From assembly GCF_003096275.1 (NCBI RefSeq), contig NZ_QENQ01000001.1, positions 3,143,565 to 3,207,564 on the forward strand: DNA of 64,000 nucleotides, in the 5' to 3' direction. The stretch is from Sphingomonas pokkalii. GTDB taxonomy: Bacteria; Pseudomonadota; Alphaproteobacteria; Sphingomonadales; Sphingomonadaceae. Below the pieces are notes generated by a model. That model saw only the letters and a list, made by a program, of their open reading frames with translations. It had not been told where the DNA came from and did not search any database. The position numbers were made by a program, and so were the translations under genes. Shown here one piece after another: positions 8,931 to 17,054 of the stretch (its first letter is position 1; every line of letters starts with the position of its first letter).

Positions 8931-10784
8931 TCAGCGCATTTCGCGGGCCAGAATGGCGAAGTCCGGTGTTGCCGGTTCCGGTTCGGACGCTGTCGTCGCC
9001 GCCGGCGTCGCCTGCAGCAGCGTAGCCTCCGGGGTGGTGCCATCGAGGAAGTTATAGAGCAGGGCCCGTTGGCCCCGCGTAAGATCGCGCGTTGCCGGCA
9101 TGTAGCGGAACCGTTCGAAATAGCCGGGGTCAGTCAATTTCTTGATGGTCGACGCATAGGCCCGGACCTGCGCCTCGTCATCCAGCCGCAGCCAATTGTC
9201 CATGCAGGGAGCGATTGCCTGCCAATAGGACAGGACATGCGCATAGACATTCTCCCAGCTCGGCTCGAGCTTGGCGAGTTCGTCGTCGCCCGGCAGGACG
9301 CGCAGATACATGTAGGTGAAGACCTGCGGGTTGAAGTTGTTCGTGGTGACCGGCAGCGTCGGATTGTTGCCCGGCTGCAAGACGAGCGCGGAGACCGTCG
9401 CGACCGAGGTCTTCAGCGGAAATCGAACGCGGCCGCTGGCATCCGTCGCCGAGACGAGCGGATTGTTTTCCAGCGAACCGACTTCGGACATGGTGACGAC
9501 GATGTTCGCGCCGGCCGGCACGCCGCCGTCATAGACCTGAACCACCGCCTCGGCGGGGTCTCCCTGGTCGACATAGAGGTTGGGTTCGAGCGGAATCGCC
9601 CGCAGCGGCTGTTCGACGAGGAGCGGGACGCGTTTGCCGTTCACGTCGGCGGACAATGTCAGCGCGTCCAGGTCGAGCGCGGCCTGGGTCTCGGGAAGGG
9701 GGACGTCGATGATGCCGGAGGTCGCCAGATAGGCTGCCTGATCATAGCTGTTCGGCGCCAGCGTTGCGATCGGCGCATCGCCGGCGGAGAGGTACAGGTT
9801 GCCGATATCGGCCTTGTCCGGCGCCGTGGTATTCCAGGGGACTGCGTTGGAGAGATCGAGCGCGATCCGGTTGCCGTTCACCCGTGCCCAGCCGGTACCG
9901 AGCGGCACAGGCTTGAGACCCTTGCCGATCGGCACCGGTGCATTGGTGGTGACGAGTGTCCGGTCGCCCGGCTCGTGGATCGGATCGCCTTCCCGCCAGA
10001 TACCGGCCGTGCCCACGAGCAGGCTGCGGGCGGGATTGGGCTGAAAGCCGCCGGCCATGAATTTCTTGACCAGTTCGCCGGCCTTCTCCGCCATTTCCGC
10101 GTCGGAACCGTCGGCGAGGCCAAGGTCGTCGTAATAGATCGTCCGATAGGTGCAGAAACGCGTCATCACGCCCTTCACCCCCGGCTCACCCATGCTGGCG
10201 AGCAGCGCCTGCAGCGCGGGCGAATCAAACGCGTCGATCTTCAGCGTCGCCGGATCCCAGGCATAGCAGGCCTGCCACATCACGGAGGCGACGCCGGCGA
10301 TCACGGCGTTGGCGCGGTTGGCGTTGAAATTGATGTACCTGTCGCTTGCCCGCACGACGGGCGCGCCGAAAATGCGGCAACCGCCATCAATGCCCAATCG
10401 CATCGAATCGAAGAACAATTGCGAGGTGTAGGGGCCATAGGGTTCGGCATCGATCAACATGCCGGCGAAATTGACCGGCGCGCTGACGAACGGATCGGTG
10501 GTATCCAGTCCCGCCCCGATATCCACACCGGAGACGCGGCAATTGTAGAAGATCGAGCGATAGGTGCCCGCCGGATTCCAGTTCTGCGTCGGGATCTGCT
10601 CGATCGCGAGCTGGCGATATTTGGTGACCTGGTTGGGCTGCACCGTATCGCCGTCCAGTTGCGGATCGGCGTTCACCTCGTCGTAATTGGCCAGCCAGCT
10701 GGGATAGGTGTTGTTGTTGGTCGTGACGGGATCCCAGCTGATCTCGCCGCTGAAATAGATTCGCGGGAATTCGAGGATGCTCAT
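8931..10784 (-). CDS. VioB/RebD-family N-terminal-half protein
   Basis: About 617 residues. The N-terminus MSILEFPRIYFSGEISWDP closely resembles the start of the violacein enzyme VioB. Near the C-terminus come YLRVLPGDDEL, a segment ending SYWQAIAPCMDNWLRLDDE, and RYMPATRDLTRGQRALLYNFL, which match in order the middle of VioB, just before its ferritin-like half. Here the protein stops at that point and the ferritin-like half is a separate gene immediately upstream. The genes overlap in an ATGA, so they are translationally coupled. VioB, RebD and StaD couple two imines from oxidised tryptophan. No tryptophan oxidase is encoded nearby, so the reaction here is unknown. The VioB comparison is from memory, not a search. 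Confidence 0.7.
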   Translation of the reverse strand: MSILEFPRIYFSGEISWDPVTTNNNTYPSWLANYDEVNADPQLDGDTVQPNQVTKYRQLAIEQIPTQNWNPAGTYRSIFYNCRVSGVDIGAGLDTTDPFVSAPVNFAGMLIDAEPYGPYTSQLFFDSMRLGIDGGCRIFGAPVVRASDRYINFNANRANAVIAGVASVMWQACYAWDPATLKIDAFDSPALQALLASMGEPGVKGVMTRFCTYRTIYYDDLGLADGSDAEMAEKAGELVKKFMAGGFQPNPARSLLVGTAGIWREGDPIHEPGDRTLVTTNAPVPIGKGLKPVPLGTGWARVNGNRIALDLSNAVPWNTTAPDKADIGNLYLSAGDAPIATLAPNSYDQAAYLATSGIIDVPLPETQAALDLDALTLSADVNGKRVPLLVEQPLRAIPLEPNLYVDQGDPAEAVVQVYDGGVPAGANIVVTMSEVGSLENNPLVSATDASGRVRFPLKTSVATVSALVLQPGNNPTLPVTTNNFNPQVFTYMYLRVLPGDDELAKLEPSWENVYAHVLSYWQAIAPCMDNWLRLDDEAQVRAYASTIKKLTDPGYFERFRYMPATRDLTRGQRALLYNFLDGTTPEATLLQATPAATTASEPEPATPDFAILAREMR

Positions 10785-11851
10785 GCGACCTCTCCCATCG
10801 CGGGGGCAGCGGTTGTGACGGGTTGCGCGCAGAGAAAGGCGGGGCCGGCGACCATGCCGTTGCGAAGCGGCGTATTGAGCGCCTGGATCGCCGCCATGCG
10901 GAGATCGAACATGGCGCGCACCGCGACGCCGAGTTGCCCGGCCGCGCCGCCAAATGCTTCCCGCAGCGCGGCGACCATATCGGTATATGCCGCGTTGCAT
11001 TTCGCCTGCGCGAGCTGGACCGCCTCCGACTCCTTGCTGAAATCAAACTGTTCGGGGTCCGGAATCGCGGGGTAGACGGCCGTCCAGTCCACCCCCAGCG
11101 GGCCGCCCCATCGGTAGCCGGAGTCGTTCCGATCCGGTGCGATGTCCTTTTCAAGGACCCGGTTCTTCTGCATTTCCCAGAAACGATAATAATGGGCGAG
11201 CTCGTTCTGGAAATCGAGCGGGCTGCCCTGGTTTGCCGGCGTCTTCGGCGTGCCTTCGCCCTCGGAGACGATCTGATCGATCGCGTTGCACGCATCGGCG
11301 CAGTTGTTGACGGCAAAAACCTGCCCCTGGAAGAATTGGGCGTCGTCCACCTGGTTGCGGTTCGGCGTCCAGTCGGTATCGGGCAGGGCCTGTAGCGCGA
11401 GCTTCAGCCTTTCATAATAGACGCCGATCGTCACTTCTTCCTCGGTGCCGGGCGAACGCTGGAAGAGCACACGCGGATCAATGGGTTCCAACGGCGTTTC
11501 GATCGCCATGCCCTGCAGCACCGCCGCTTCGGAAAAGGGATAGAGATGGACGATCAGGCTGCCGCCCACGGAATGGGGCAGCGGGCCGGGATAGGAAGGG
11601 GGAGTGATCGCCACCGTGCCACCGATCGCGTTCAGGATGTTGCACGCCAGGCACATGTGGATCATTTCCTGCATGATCACCGATTGCAGGCGGGATTTCG
11701 CCGGCGCATTGGTGTCCGGCAGGATCGTCATCGACGCGTATAGATAGGGCGGCAGGGTCGAGAATTCGAGATCGATCGCGCCTTGGACAAGCGATTGCAC
11801 ATCGGCAAGTCCGCGCGGCTCGCGCCAGCTAAGCTTCACCATACTCGTCAT
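10781..11851 (-). CDS. ferritin-like protein, VioB/RebD C-terminal-half type
   Basis: About 356 residues, cytoplasmic. The start follows GGGGGAG by 4-5 bases. Ferritin-like residues are visible as E29 (AIDLEFSTLPPYLYA), E62 and H65 (MQEMIHM), E147, then E217, H220 and E226 (FQNELAHYYRFWEM), a spacing that could hold a di-metal site. AIDLEFSTLPPYLYA, the EMIH motif and the C-terminal LNTPLRNGMVAGPAF each have counterparts in the C-terminal half of VioB, the so-called iminophenyl-pyruvate dimer synthase domain. It is the first gene of a three-gene operon and probably forms a complex with the product of the next gene. Catalytic activity is inferred only from the family. Confidence 0.72.
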   Translation of the reverse strand: MTSMVKLSWREPRGLADVQSLVQGAIDLEFSTLPPYLYASMTILPDTNAPAKSRLQSVIMQEMIHMCLACNILNAIGGTVAITPPSYPGPLPHSVGGSLIVHLYPFSEAAVLQGMAIETPLEPIDPRVLFQRSPGTEEEVTIGVYYERLKLALQALPDTDWTPNRNQVDDAQFFQGQVFAVNNCADACNAIDQIVSEGEGTPKTPANQGSPLDFQNELAHYYRFWEMQKNRVLEKDIAPDRNDSGYRWGGPLGVDWTAVYPAIPDPEQFDFSKESEAVQLAQAKCNAAYTDMVAALREAFGGAAGQLGVAVRAMFDLRMAAIQALNTPLRNGMVAGPAFLCAQPVTTAAPAMGEVA

Positions 11852-12179
11852 TTTGCTCCCCCAAGAATACGCGCATGGATCGTCGTGGCGAACTTTAAGG
11901 TTCGCGTCATAATCTTGATGTTCCCGGATTGGGATCGAATATATATAGCGGAAATGAGTCAATGGTATTTTGTGGCGATATGAATGCGATTGCGGTTCAT
12001 AAAAGATAACCCAGAGATAGTTTGATGATATTTCCAAAGCAATTGATTGGATTGAATTGACTTATCGAAATAGGCGGAATGGATCGAATGTTCTCTTGTA
12101 CGATGTGTTGTCTTTGTTGAAAAGAATGCAGGGCTGAACATGCGCTCGATGCAATGATTCGCTGAAATGGGGGGTGATG
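11852..12179. other. AT-rich divergent promoter spacer
   Basis: No gene is seen in these 328 bases. The stretch is clearly richer in A and T than its surroundings and separates the leftward VioB-like operon from the rightward secreted-protein gene. A TATATATA run near 11939-11947 could serve as the -10 region of the leftward operon. GGGGGG just before 12177 is the ribosome site of the rightward gene. Confidence 0.6.
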
Positions 12180-13139
12180 ATGAAAATACTGGCACGGTCG
12201 GCTGCCGTCGGATTGGCGGCAGTGCTTTCATGGCCCGCCGCGGCGCAGACCTATCAGACCTATGGCGCCCATAACCCTTCCGAGGTTAGCCCCTGTCAGG
12301 TGGAGAATTGTGTCTACAAGCGCAAAAAGGGCGACCCCGCCGATCCGCTTTGGCCGATCTATTGGCAGTCCGACTGGACGATGTACCGCGTCTATGGCCC
12401 CGATGCCGGCAAGTACCCGCCCCCGTACCAGGGCAAGCCGCCGGCCGGCGCGACGTACCAGACATCCTATGGCAAGACCTATTATGATTCGACCTGGGTC
12501 GGAAAGTCCGGCGAAGGGGCGATGGAAGAGCGGTATGATGAATATTGTCTGCCGATCTTTCCGCTCGACAATCACTATTCTTGCAAGTTCATTTCGCTGG
12601 GGAATGTCGCCTATTTCATCGCGGGCGAGGGGCGACCGGCTTGGATGCCGAAGATCTGCCTGTTTTCGGGACTCAATCACCCGCCCCGGCGCGATTTCAT
12701 CTCGCATCTACCCTATAGCAAGGAGGATAGCGCCCGCATCGGTGCGGGCGGGCAAGGCTATTCCTTCTGGGTGAGCGCGCAGAATGGCTATGTGATGCAG
12801 GTGGGCGCGAGCGCCGACCTTACCGACAAGGGCGGAATCCTGTTCGGCTACGGCTTCCAGGCAAATTCGGCCGGCCAGGTGATGCCGCAATCCTTCTATT
12901 TCTCCGGCTATCCGCTTGCGCCGGCGAACGCGCCCTATGTCAGCCAGAACTATACCAATTTCAGCGTGACGCAGCCCAGCCAGGATATCTGGGGAGAAGT
13001 GGCAGGGATCGATCCGACGACCCTGCCCGCCTGCCAGTTGTTCAATCCGCCCGAGGCGGCGCCACAAGGGCTGACGACGAGTGCCGCACCGGCGAAGCGG
13101 GCGCCGACCTGGGGTGACATCGGGCGTTGGAGGCCCTGA
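12180..13139 (+). CDS. secreted protein of unknown function
   Basis: About 319 residues, not recognised. The signal peptide MKILARSAAVGLAAVLSWPAAAQ is clear. The ATG at 12180 is preferred over the GTG at 12174 and ATG at 12177 because GGGGGG then stands 5 bases upstream. The mature protein is rich in Tyr, Trp, Pro and Gly and carries at least six Cys (for example CQVENC, YCLPIF, YSCKF), suggesting disulfides in the periplasm. The C-terminal part is Pro- and Ala-rich. It is transcribed divergently from the split VioB-like operon across an AT-rich spacer, so the two may share control. No catalytic motif is visible. Confidence 0.65.
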   Translation: MKILARSAAVGLAAVLSWPAAAQTYQTYGAHNPSEVSPCQVENCVYKRKKGDPADPLWPIYWQSDWTMYRVYGPDAGKYPPPYQGKPPAGATYQTSYGKTYYDSTWVGKSGEGAMEERYDEYCLPIFPLDNHYSCKFISLGNVAYFIAGEGRPAWMPKICLFSGLNHPPRRDFISHLPYSKEDSARIGAGGQGYSFWVSAQNGYVMQVGASADLTDKGGILFGYGFQANSAGQVMPQSFYFSGYPLAPANAPYVSQNYTNFSVTQPSQDIWGEVAGIDPTTLPACQLFNPPEAAPQGLTTSAAPAKRAPTWGDIGRWRP

Positions 13140-13212
13140 TATCCACGCGCGCGCCCGTCGACCCTGCCCCGCACCGGGCCGGGCGCGCCGCGATCGCGTG
13201 GGGTGGCCGGCC

Positions 13213-13929
13213 ATGCATCCGGTGTTGAGCCCGCGATCTTCCGCGTGGTTGCGGGGGATTGGGGCGGCGGGGATGCTGTTCGCCCTTTGTGTGATCCTCT
13301 TCCTCCTCTTTGGTGCGGCGATCGACCGGCAGACGGCGGCGATACTCGCGGCGGAGCACCGGCTTGCGGCGGGTGCCGGCGCGGTGCTGCTCGCGCTCGA
13401 CATCGTTCTTCCGGTGCCGTCTAGCGTGGTGGCAACGGCGATGGGGGCGATGCTGGGCGGCTGGGCGGGAACGCTGGTGAACGCCGCCGGGCTGACGGCA
13501 GGCTGCCTGCTGGGCTTGTGGCTGGGCCGGGCCGGCACGCCGGCGGCACGGCGAATCCTGGGTGCGCAGGGTTATGCCGACTTCGACCGCTGGGTCGCGC
13601 GGCATGGCGTGTTCGCGGTGATCCTTTGCCGCGCGGTGCCGGTGTTGGCGGAGGCGTCCATCGTCGCGCTCGGTGCGTCCGGCGGAAGGCGCTGGCCGCT
13701 GATCGTGGCGGCGGCGCTGGCGGATATCGGCCTCGGCGCGGTCTATGCCTTTGCCGGGGCGACATCGGGGCCTGGCGCGGCGCCGGCGCCCCCGGCGCTG
13801 GCCGCGGCGATCGGCGTGCCAGCACTCGCGATGCTGCTGGTGCTCGTCTGGGTCCGGCGGGATCCCGGGCGCCAGCGGCCCCCGGCCGGCGCGTGCCCGA
13901 GCGCGGCGCCGACCCCTCCCGACGGCTGA
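13213..13929 (+). CDS. VTT/DedA-like (TVP38/TMEM64) membrane protein
   Basis: About 238 residues with an N-terminal hydrophobic helix (AAGMLFALCVILFLLFGAA) and further membrane segments. The central stretch LDIVLPVPSSVVATAMGAMLGGWAGTL, given here as LDIVLPVPSS then GAMLGGWAG, and the later RWVARHGVFAVILCRAVPVLAEA follow the VTT-domain pattern of the DedA superfamily. These proteins are implicated in lipid scrambling and membrane homeostasis. The C-terminus is a Pro- and Ala-rich tail. It follows the secreted-protein gene after 73 bases and could be read from the same transcript. Start chosen at the ATG before HPVLSPR. Confidence 0.65.
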   Translation: MHPVLSPRSSAWLRGIGAAGMLFALCVILFLLFGAAIDRQTAAILAAEHRLAAGAGAVLLALDIVLPVPSSVVATAMGAMLGGWAGTLVNAAGLTAGCLLGLWLGRAGTPAARRILGAQGYADFDRWVARHGVFAVILCRAVPVLAEASIVALGASGGRRWPLIVAAALADIGLGAVYAFAGATSGPGAAPAPPALAAAIGVPALAMLLVLVWVRRDPGRQRPPAGACPSAAPTPPDG

Positions 13930-14037
13930 GCCCCCCTATACCCTGGTTCGATTCCGCGCAGCGGCTGCGGCTGCCAGGGTGCGCGCTGAAGATGGGAGTG
14001 CGCATTCGCCTCCCCGTCTGACAACAGGGAGCAGAAA

Positions 14038-15006
14038 ATGGACGGATTCAGGAACATGCCGGGCGTCAGCCGGCGGGGGGTGCTGGAAGGGGCGCTGGTG
14101 GTCGGCGCCGCTGCCACGATCGCTCCTGCGGCCCAGGCAATGGGCATGGTCGCTACGGCGGAAGGCGCCGCGGCCATGCACAGCATCACGGTGAAGGACG
14201 GCACGACGATCTTCTACAAGGACTGGGGCCCCAGAACCGCGCAGCCGATCGTGTTCCATCATGGCTGGCCACTGAGCGCGGACGACTGGGATGCCCAGAT
14301 GCTGTACTTTCTGGCAAAGGGCTATCGCGTGATCGCCCATGACCGCCGCGGCCATGGCCGCTCGACCCAGACCGATACCGGCAACGACATGGCGACCTAT
14401 GCGGCCGACGTGCTGGAACTGGCCGAGGCGCTGGACCTCAAGAACGCCGTGCATATCGGCCATTCGACCGGCGGCGGCGAAGTCGCCGCCTATGTCGCGC
14501 GGGCAAGGCCGGGTCGCGTCGCCAAGGCGGTGCTTGTGGGCGCGATCCCGCCGCTGATGCTGAAGACCGCGAACAATCCCGGCGGTACCCCGATCGAGGT
14601 GTTCGACGGCTTCAGGGCAGCACTCGCCGCCAACCGCGCGCAATTCTACCTCGATGTCCCGACCGGGCCCTTCTATGGCTTCAACCGGCCGGGAGCGAAG
14701 ATTCTGCCGGGCGTGATCCAGAATTGGTGGCGCCAGGGCATGATGGGCGGCATCAAGGCGCAATATGACTGCATCAAGGTGTTTTCCGAAACGGACCAGA
14801 CGCAGGACCTCAAGAAGATCCAGGTGCCGGTGCTGTTCATGCACGGTGACGACGACCAGGTCGTGCCGATCGCCGACGCGGCGATGCTGGCGGTGAAGCT
14901 GGTCAAGAATGGCGAGCTCAAGGTCTATAAGGGCTTCCCGCACGGGATGCTGACCACGCATGCCGATGTGCTGAACCCCGATCTGCTGGCCTTTATCCGC
15001 AAGTGA
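14038..15006 (+). CDS. Tat-exported alpha/beta hydrolase, non-haem chloroperoxidase/esterase type
   Basis: About 322 residues. The N-terminus carries the twin-arginine motif SRRGVLEGA followed by a hydrophobic stretch ending APAAQAM, so export folded through Tat is likely. The hydrolase fold begins at [15 protein letters not shown]. The nucleophile elbow is GHSTGGG, the acid is probably in HGDDDQVVP and the His in GFPHGM. The oxyanion region is [11 protein letters not shown] and a DRRGHGRS motif is present, all typical of cofactor-free haloperoxidases and arylesterases. Most relatives are cytoplasmic, so the Tat signal is noteworthy. It stands alone. AGGGAGCAG just upstream gives a ribosome site. 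Confidence 0.85.
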   Translation: MDGFRNMPGVSRRGVLEGALVVGAAATIAPAAQAMGMVATAEGAAAMHSITVKDGTTIFYKDWGPRTAQPIVFHHGWPLSADDWDAQMLYFLAKGYRVIAHDRRGHGRSTQTDTGNDMATYAADVLELAEALDLKNAVHIGHSTGGGEVAAYVARARPGRVAKAVLVGAIPPLMLKTANNPGGTPIEVFDGFRAALAANRAQFYLDVPTGPFYGFNRPGAKILPGVIQNWWRQGMMGGIKAQYDCIKVFSETDQTQDLKKIQVPVLFMHGDDDQVVPIADAAMLAVKLVKNGELKVYKGFPHGMLTTHADVLNPDLLAFIRK

Positions 15007-15129
15007 CGCGCCTGGGGCCGTGCCTGCCGATCGGGCGGGCACGGCCTCGGTTGGTGGTCGCGCGGTTAGGCATGTTTCTCCACCATTTGTTCACGGCTGG
15101 CTGCGAAACTGGCACATCGGAGCAGCGCC

Positions 15130-15546
15130 ATGATCGCCACCAACATTGCCCTTACGGGGGTTCAGGCCAGCGTCGCGCGCATCAACGTCAGCGCGCAGAA
15201 CGTAGCGAACGCGAACACCACGGGTGAGACCGCCAAGGCGGTGACCGCGGCCAATGCGATCGGCAAGACCGTCAACCACGCCTATCAGCCGATCGCGCTG
15301 TACCAGGCTGCGGCGGCGGGCGGCGGCGTGACTGCCAAGCCCGTGCCGGCCGTGCCGGGTACGGCACCGCGCTACGACCCGGAATCGCAGGATGCCGATG
15401 CGGACGGGAATGTCGAGGCGCCCGAGGTGGATTTCGCGAGCGAGGACGTCGAGCAGCGCAAGGCGCTTTTCTCGTTTCGCGCGAACCTGTCGGTGATCCG
15501 TACCCAGGACCAGATGATGGGATCGCTGCTGGATCGGCGGGTCTAG
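15130..15546 (+). CDS. flagellar rod/hook-like protein, orphan (FlgC-like)
   Basis: About 138 residues. The N-terminus ALTGVQASVARINVSAQNVANANTTG, which contains VSAQNVANANT, is the flagellar basal-body-rod N-terminal motif. The C-terminus RANLSVIRTQDQMMGSLLDRR is the matching C-terminal helix. Both helices coil together in the flagellar axial proteins. The length is that of FlgC. The middle is an Ala-, Val- and Pro-rich linker and an acidic patch instead of the usual FlgC centre. It lies far from the other motility genes in this window, so it may be a spare rod protein or an adapted paralogue. Confidence 0.7.
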   Translation: MIATNIALTGVQASVARINVSAQNVANANTTGETAKAVTAANAIGKTVNHAYQPIALYQAAAAGGGVTAKPVPAVPGTAPRYDPESQDADADGNVEAPEVDFASEDVEQRKALFSFRANLSVIRTQDQMMGSLLDRRV

Positions 15547-15686
15547 CGCCTGCAGGAACGCGCCCTCGCCCCGAAGCGGCCGCCGGAGGCCGATGTCGTC
15601 GGCCCGGAGGAAGCGGAAGGCGCCCGGCGGCAGACCGCCAGGCGCCATGATCCCCTCCCGCGAAGGAGAGGAAGGGGTGGGCGTTC

Positions 15687-16112
15687 TCAGGCCAGCGTCA
15701 GGCCGACATCGACATTGCCGCGGGTGGCGTTCGAATAGGGGCAGACCTGGTGCGCGGCGTCGACCAGCTTCTGCGCCTCTTCGCGGTCCATGCCCGGCAG
15801 GCTGACCAGCAGATCCGCAGTGATGCCGAAGCCGCCTTCCGAACGCGGGCCGATGCCCACCGTCGCGGTGACCGTGACGTCCGCCGGAACCTTGATCTTC
15901 ATCCCGGCGCCGACTGCCTTGAGCGCGCCGATGAAGCAGGCGGAATAGCCCGCGGCGAACAGCTGCTCGGGATTGGTGCCAGCGCCGCCGGCGCCGCCCA
16001 GTTCCTTCGGCGTGGAGAGTTTCACGTCCAGAACGCCATCTTCCGAACGCGCGCTGCCGTCGCGGCCGCCGGTTGCGGTTGCCTTGGTGGTGTACTTCAC
16101 ATCGACCGACAT
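15687..16112 (-). CDS. ohr: organic hydroperoxide resistance protein Ohr
   Basis: 141 residues, the usual Ohr length. The two redox cysteines are present: C59 in YSACFIGAL and C124 in [23 protein letters not shown] and the final NVDV region also fit. Ohr is a cytoplasmic thiol peroxidase that reduces organic and lipid hydroperoxides using lipoylated proteins. The gene is divergent from the ohrR-type regulator at 16254 with a 141-base spacer holding two similar palindromic sites, the standard arrangement for hydroperoxide-induced expression. Confidence 0.93.
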   Translation of the reverse strand: MSVDVKYTTKATATGGRDGSARSEDGVLDVKLSTPKELGGAGGAGTNPEQLFAAGYSACFIGALKAVGAGMKIKVPADVTVTATVGIGPRSEGGFGITADLLVSLPGMDREEAQKLVDAAHQVCPYSNATRGNVDVGLTLA

Positions 16113-16144
16113 CGGGTGTCTCCTTTTAATTTCGGCGATAATCA

Positions 16145-16209
16145 TTAGCGCGATAACGAGTAGATAGGCAATGCTGCGCCCCTTGTCCAGAGGATTCTTT
16201 ATCGCGATA
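16145..16209. promoter_or_regulatory. OhrR operator candidates between ohr and ohrR
   Basis: Two related near-palindromes lie in the ohr/ohrR spacer: TTAGCGCGATAA at 16145-16156 and TTATCGCGATAT at 16199-16210. The second contains the perfect palindrome TATCGCGATA. Their position between the divergent genes makes them the natural binding sites of the MarR-type regulator encoded next door. Confidence 0.55.
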
Positions 16210-16253
16210 TATGTTTTATCCCGCCGCGGCTTGGCGGGGAGGAGTTTCTGCCT

Positions 16254-16685
16254 ATGCCTGCCCCGCTTCCGCTCGACGGCCAGCTCTGTTTCTCGCTGTA
16301 CAGCGCGAGCATGGCGATCACGCGTGTCTACAAACCCATCCTCGATCGGTTGGGGATCACCTATCCGCAATATCTGGTGCTGCACGCGCTGTGGGAAAAG
16401 GAGGGGCGCACGGTTGGCGCGATCGGCGAGCGGCTGGGGCTGGAATCGAGCACGATCACGCCGCTGGTGAAGCGGCTGGAAGCGGCCGGGTTCGCCACCC
16501 GCAAGCGCAATCCGGAGGATGAACGCCAGGTGCAGGTGTTCCTTACCGACCAGGGCAGGGCGATCCGCGAGCAATGCGGCTGCCTGGGCGAGGCGGTGCT
16601 CGAGAAGACCGACCTGTCGATCGAGCGGCTGGCGACGCTCAACCGCGAGGCGCAGGCGTTGCGGGATTCGCTGGCCCGGGATTGA
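16254..16685 (+). CDS. ohrR: MarR-family organic peroxide sensor OhrR
   Basis: 143 residues. The peroxide-sensing cysteine is C12 in [12 protein letters not shown], the position conserved in OhrR proteins. A winged helix follows, with [27 protein letters not shown] as the recognition region ([13 protein letters not shown]) and the wing [14 protein letters not shown]. On oxidation by organic hydroperoxides OhrR releases DNA and derepresses ohr. Divergent from ohr. GGGAGGAG lies about 11 bases upstream of the start. Confidence 0.92.
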   Translation: MPAPLPLDGQLCFSLYSASMAITRVYKPILDRLGITYPQYLVLHALWEKEGRTVGAIGERLGLESSTITPLVKRLEAAGFATRKRNPEDERQVQVFLTDQGRAIREQCGCLGEAVLEKTDLSIERLATLNREAQALRDSLARD

Positions 16686-17054
16686 ACGGAGCGCGTCGGG
16701 CTGGGTCGAGAAGGTTGAGGGATGGGGCGAACGCGCTAGTCTTATGCCGCCCTGCTGGCTCGCTCGCGCTACGGTGCTGCGGATCGTTGCTCCGAAGAAT
16801 ACCGTTCCAAATCTGCGGATCGTTGAAGCGCCGCGCGGATCGCGTGTGATGCTGGTCTACCAAAAGGTTAATCGACCCGAAGTATGATTGTAGGGGTGTT
16901 CTTAACTATAGTTCGAGCTAAGCGATACTACGTACGCAATCGGCGGTGTTTTTGCCTCTGCTATAATGTCTTTAATATTGAGACCGTTCAACGTGGCGTG
17001 GCTGCGGTTGGCCCTGTCTGTTGAAAATAAATCAAATGACGAAGGCAAGGCAAC
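16686..17054. other. gene-free spacer between ohrR and a chemoreceptor gene
   Basis: No convincing coding frame or RNA gene in these 369 bases. The 13-base sequence CTGCGGATCGTTG occurs twice, at 16777-16789 and 16813-16825, in the same orientation. The last 150 bases are less GC-rich and probably hold the promoter of the chemoreceptor gene. Confidence 0.5.

Noticed and set aside
8931..11851. Violacein or indolocarbazole pigment cluster
   Set aside because: Only the VioB-like halves are present. There is no amino-acid oxidase, VioE or monooxygenase gene within the window.
16777..16825. 13-base direct repeat as a transposon scar
   Set aside because: No inverted termini or transposase remains are nearby. 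Two short copies can arise by chance or slippage.
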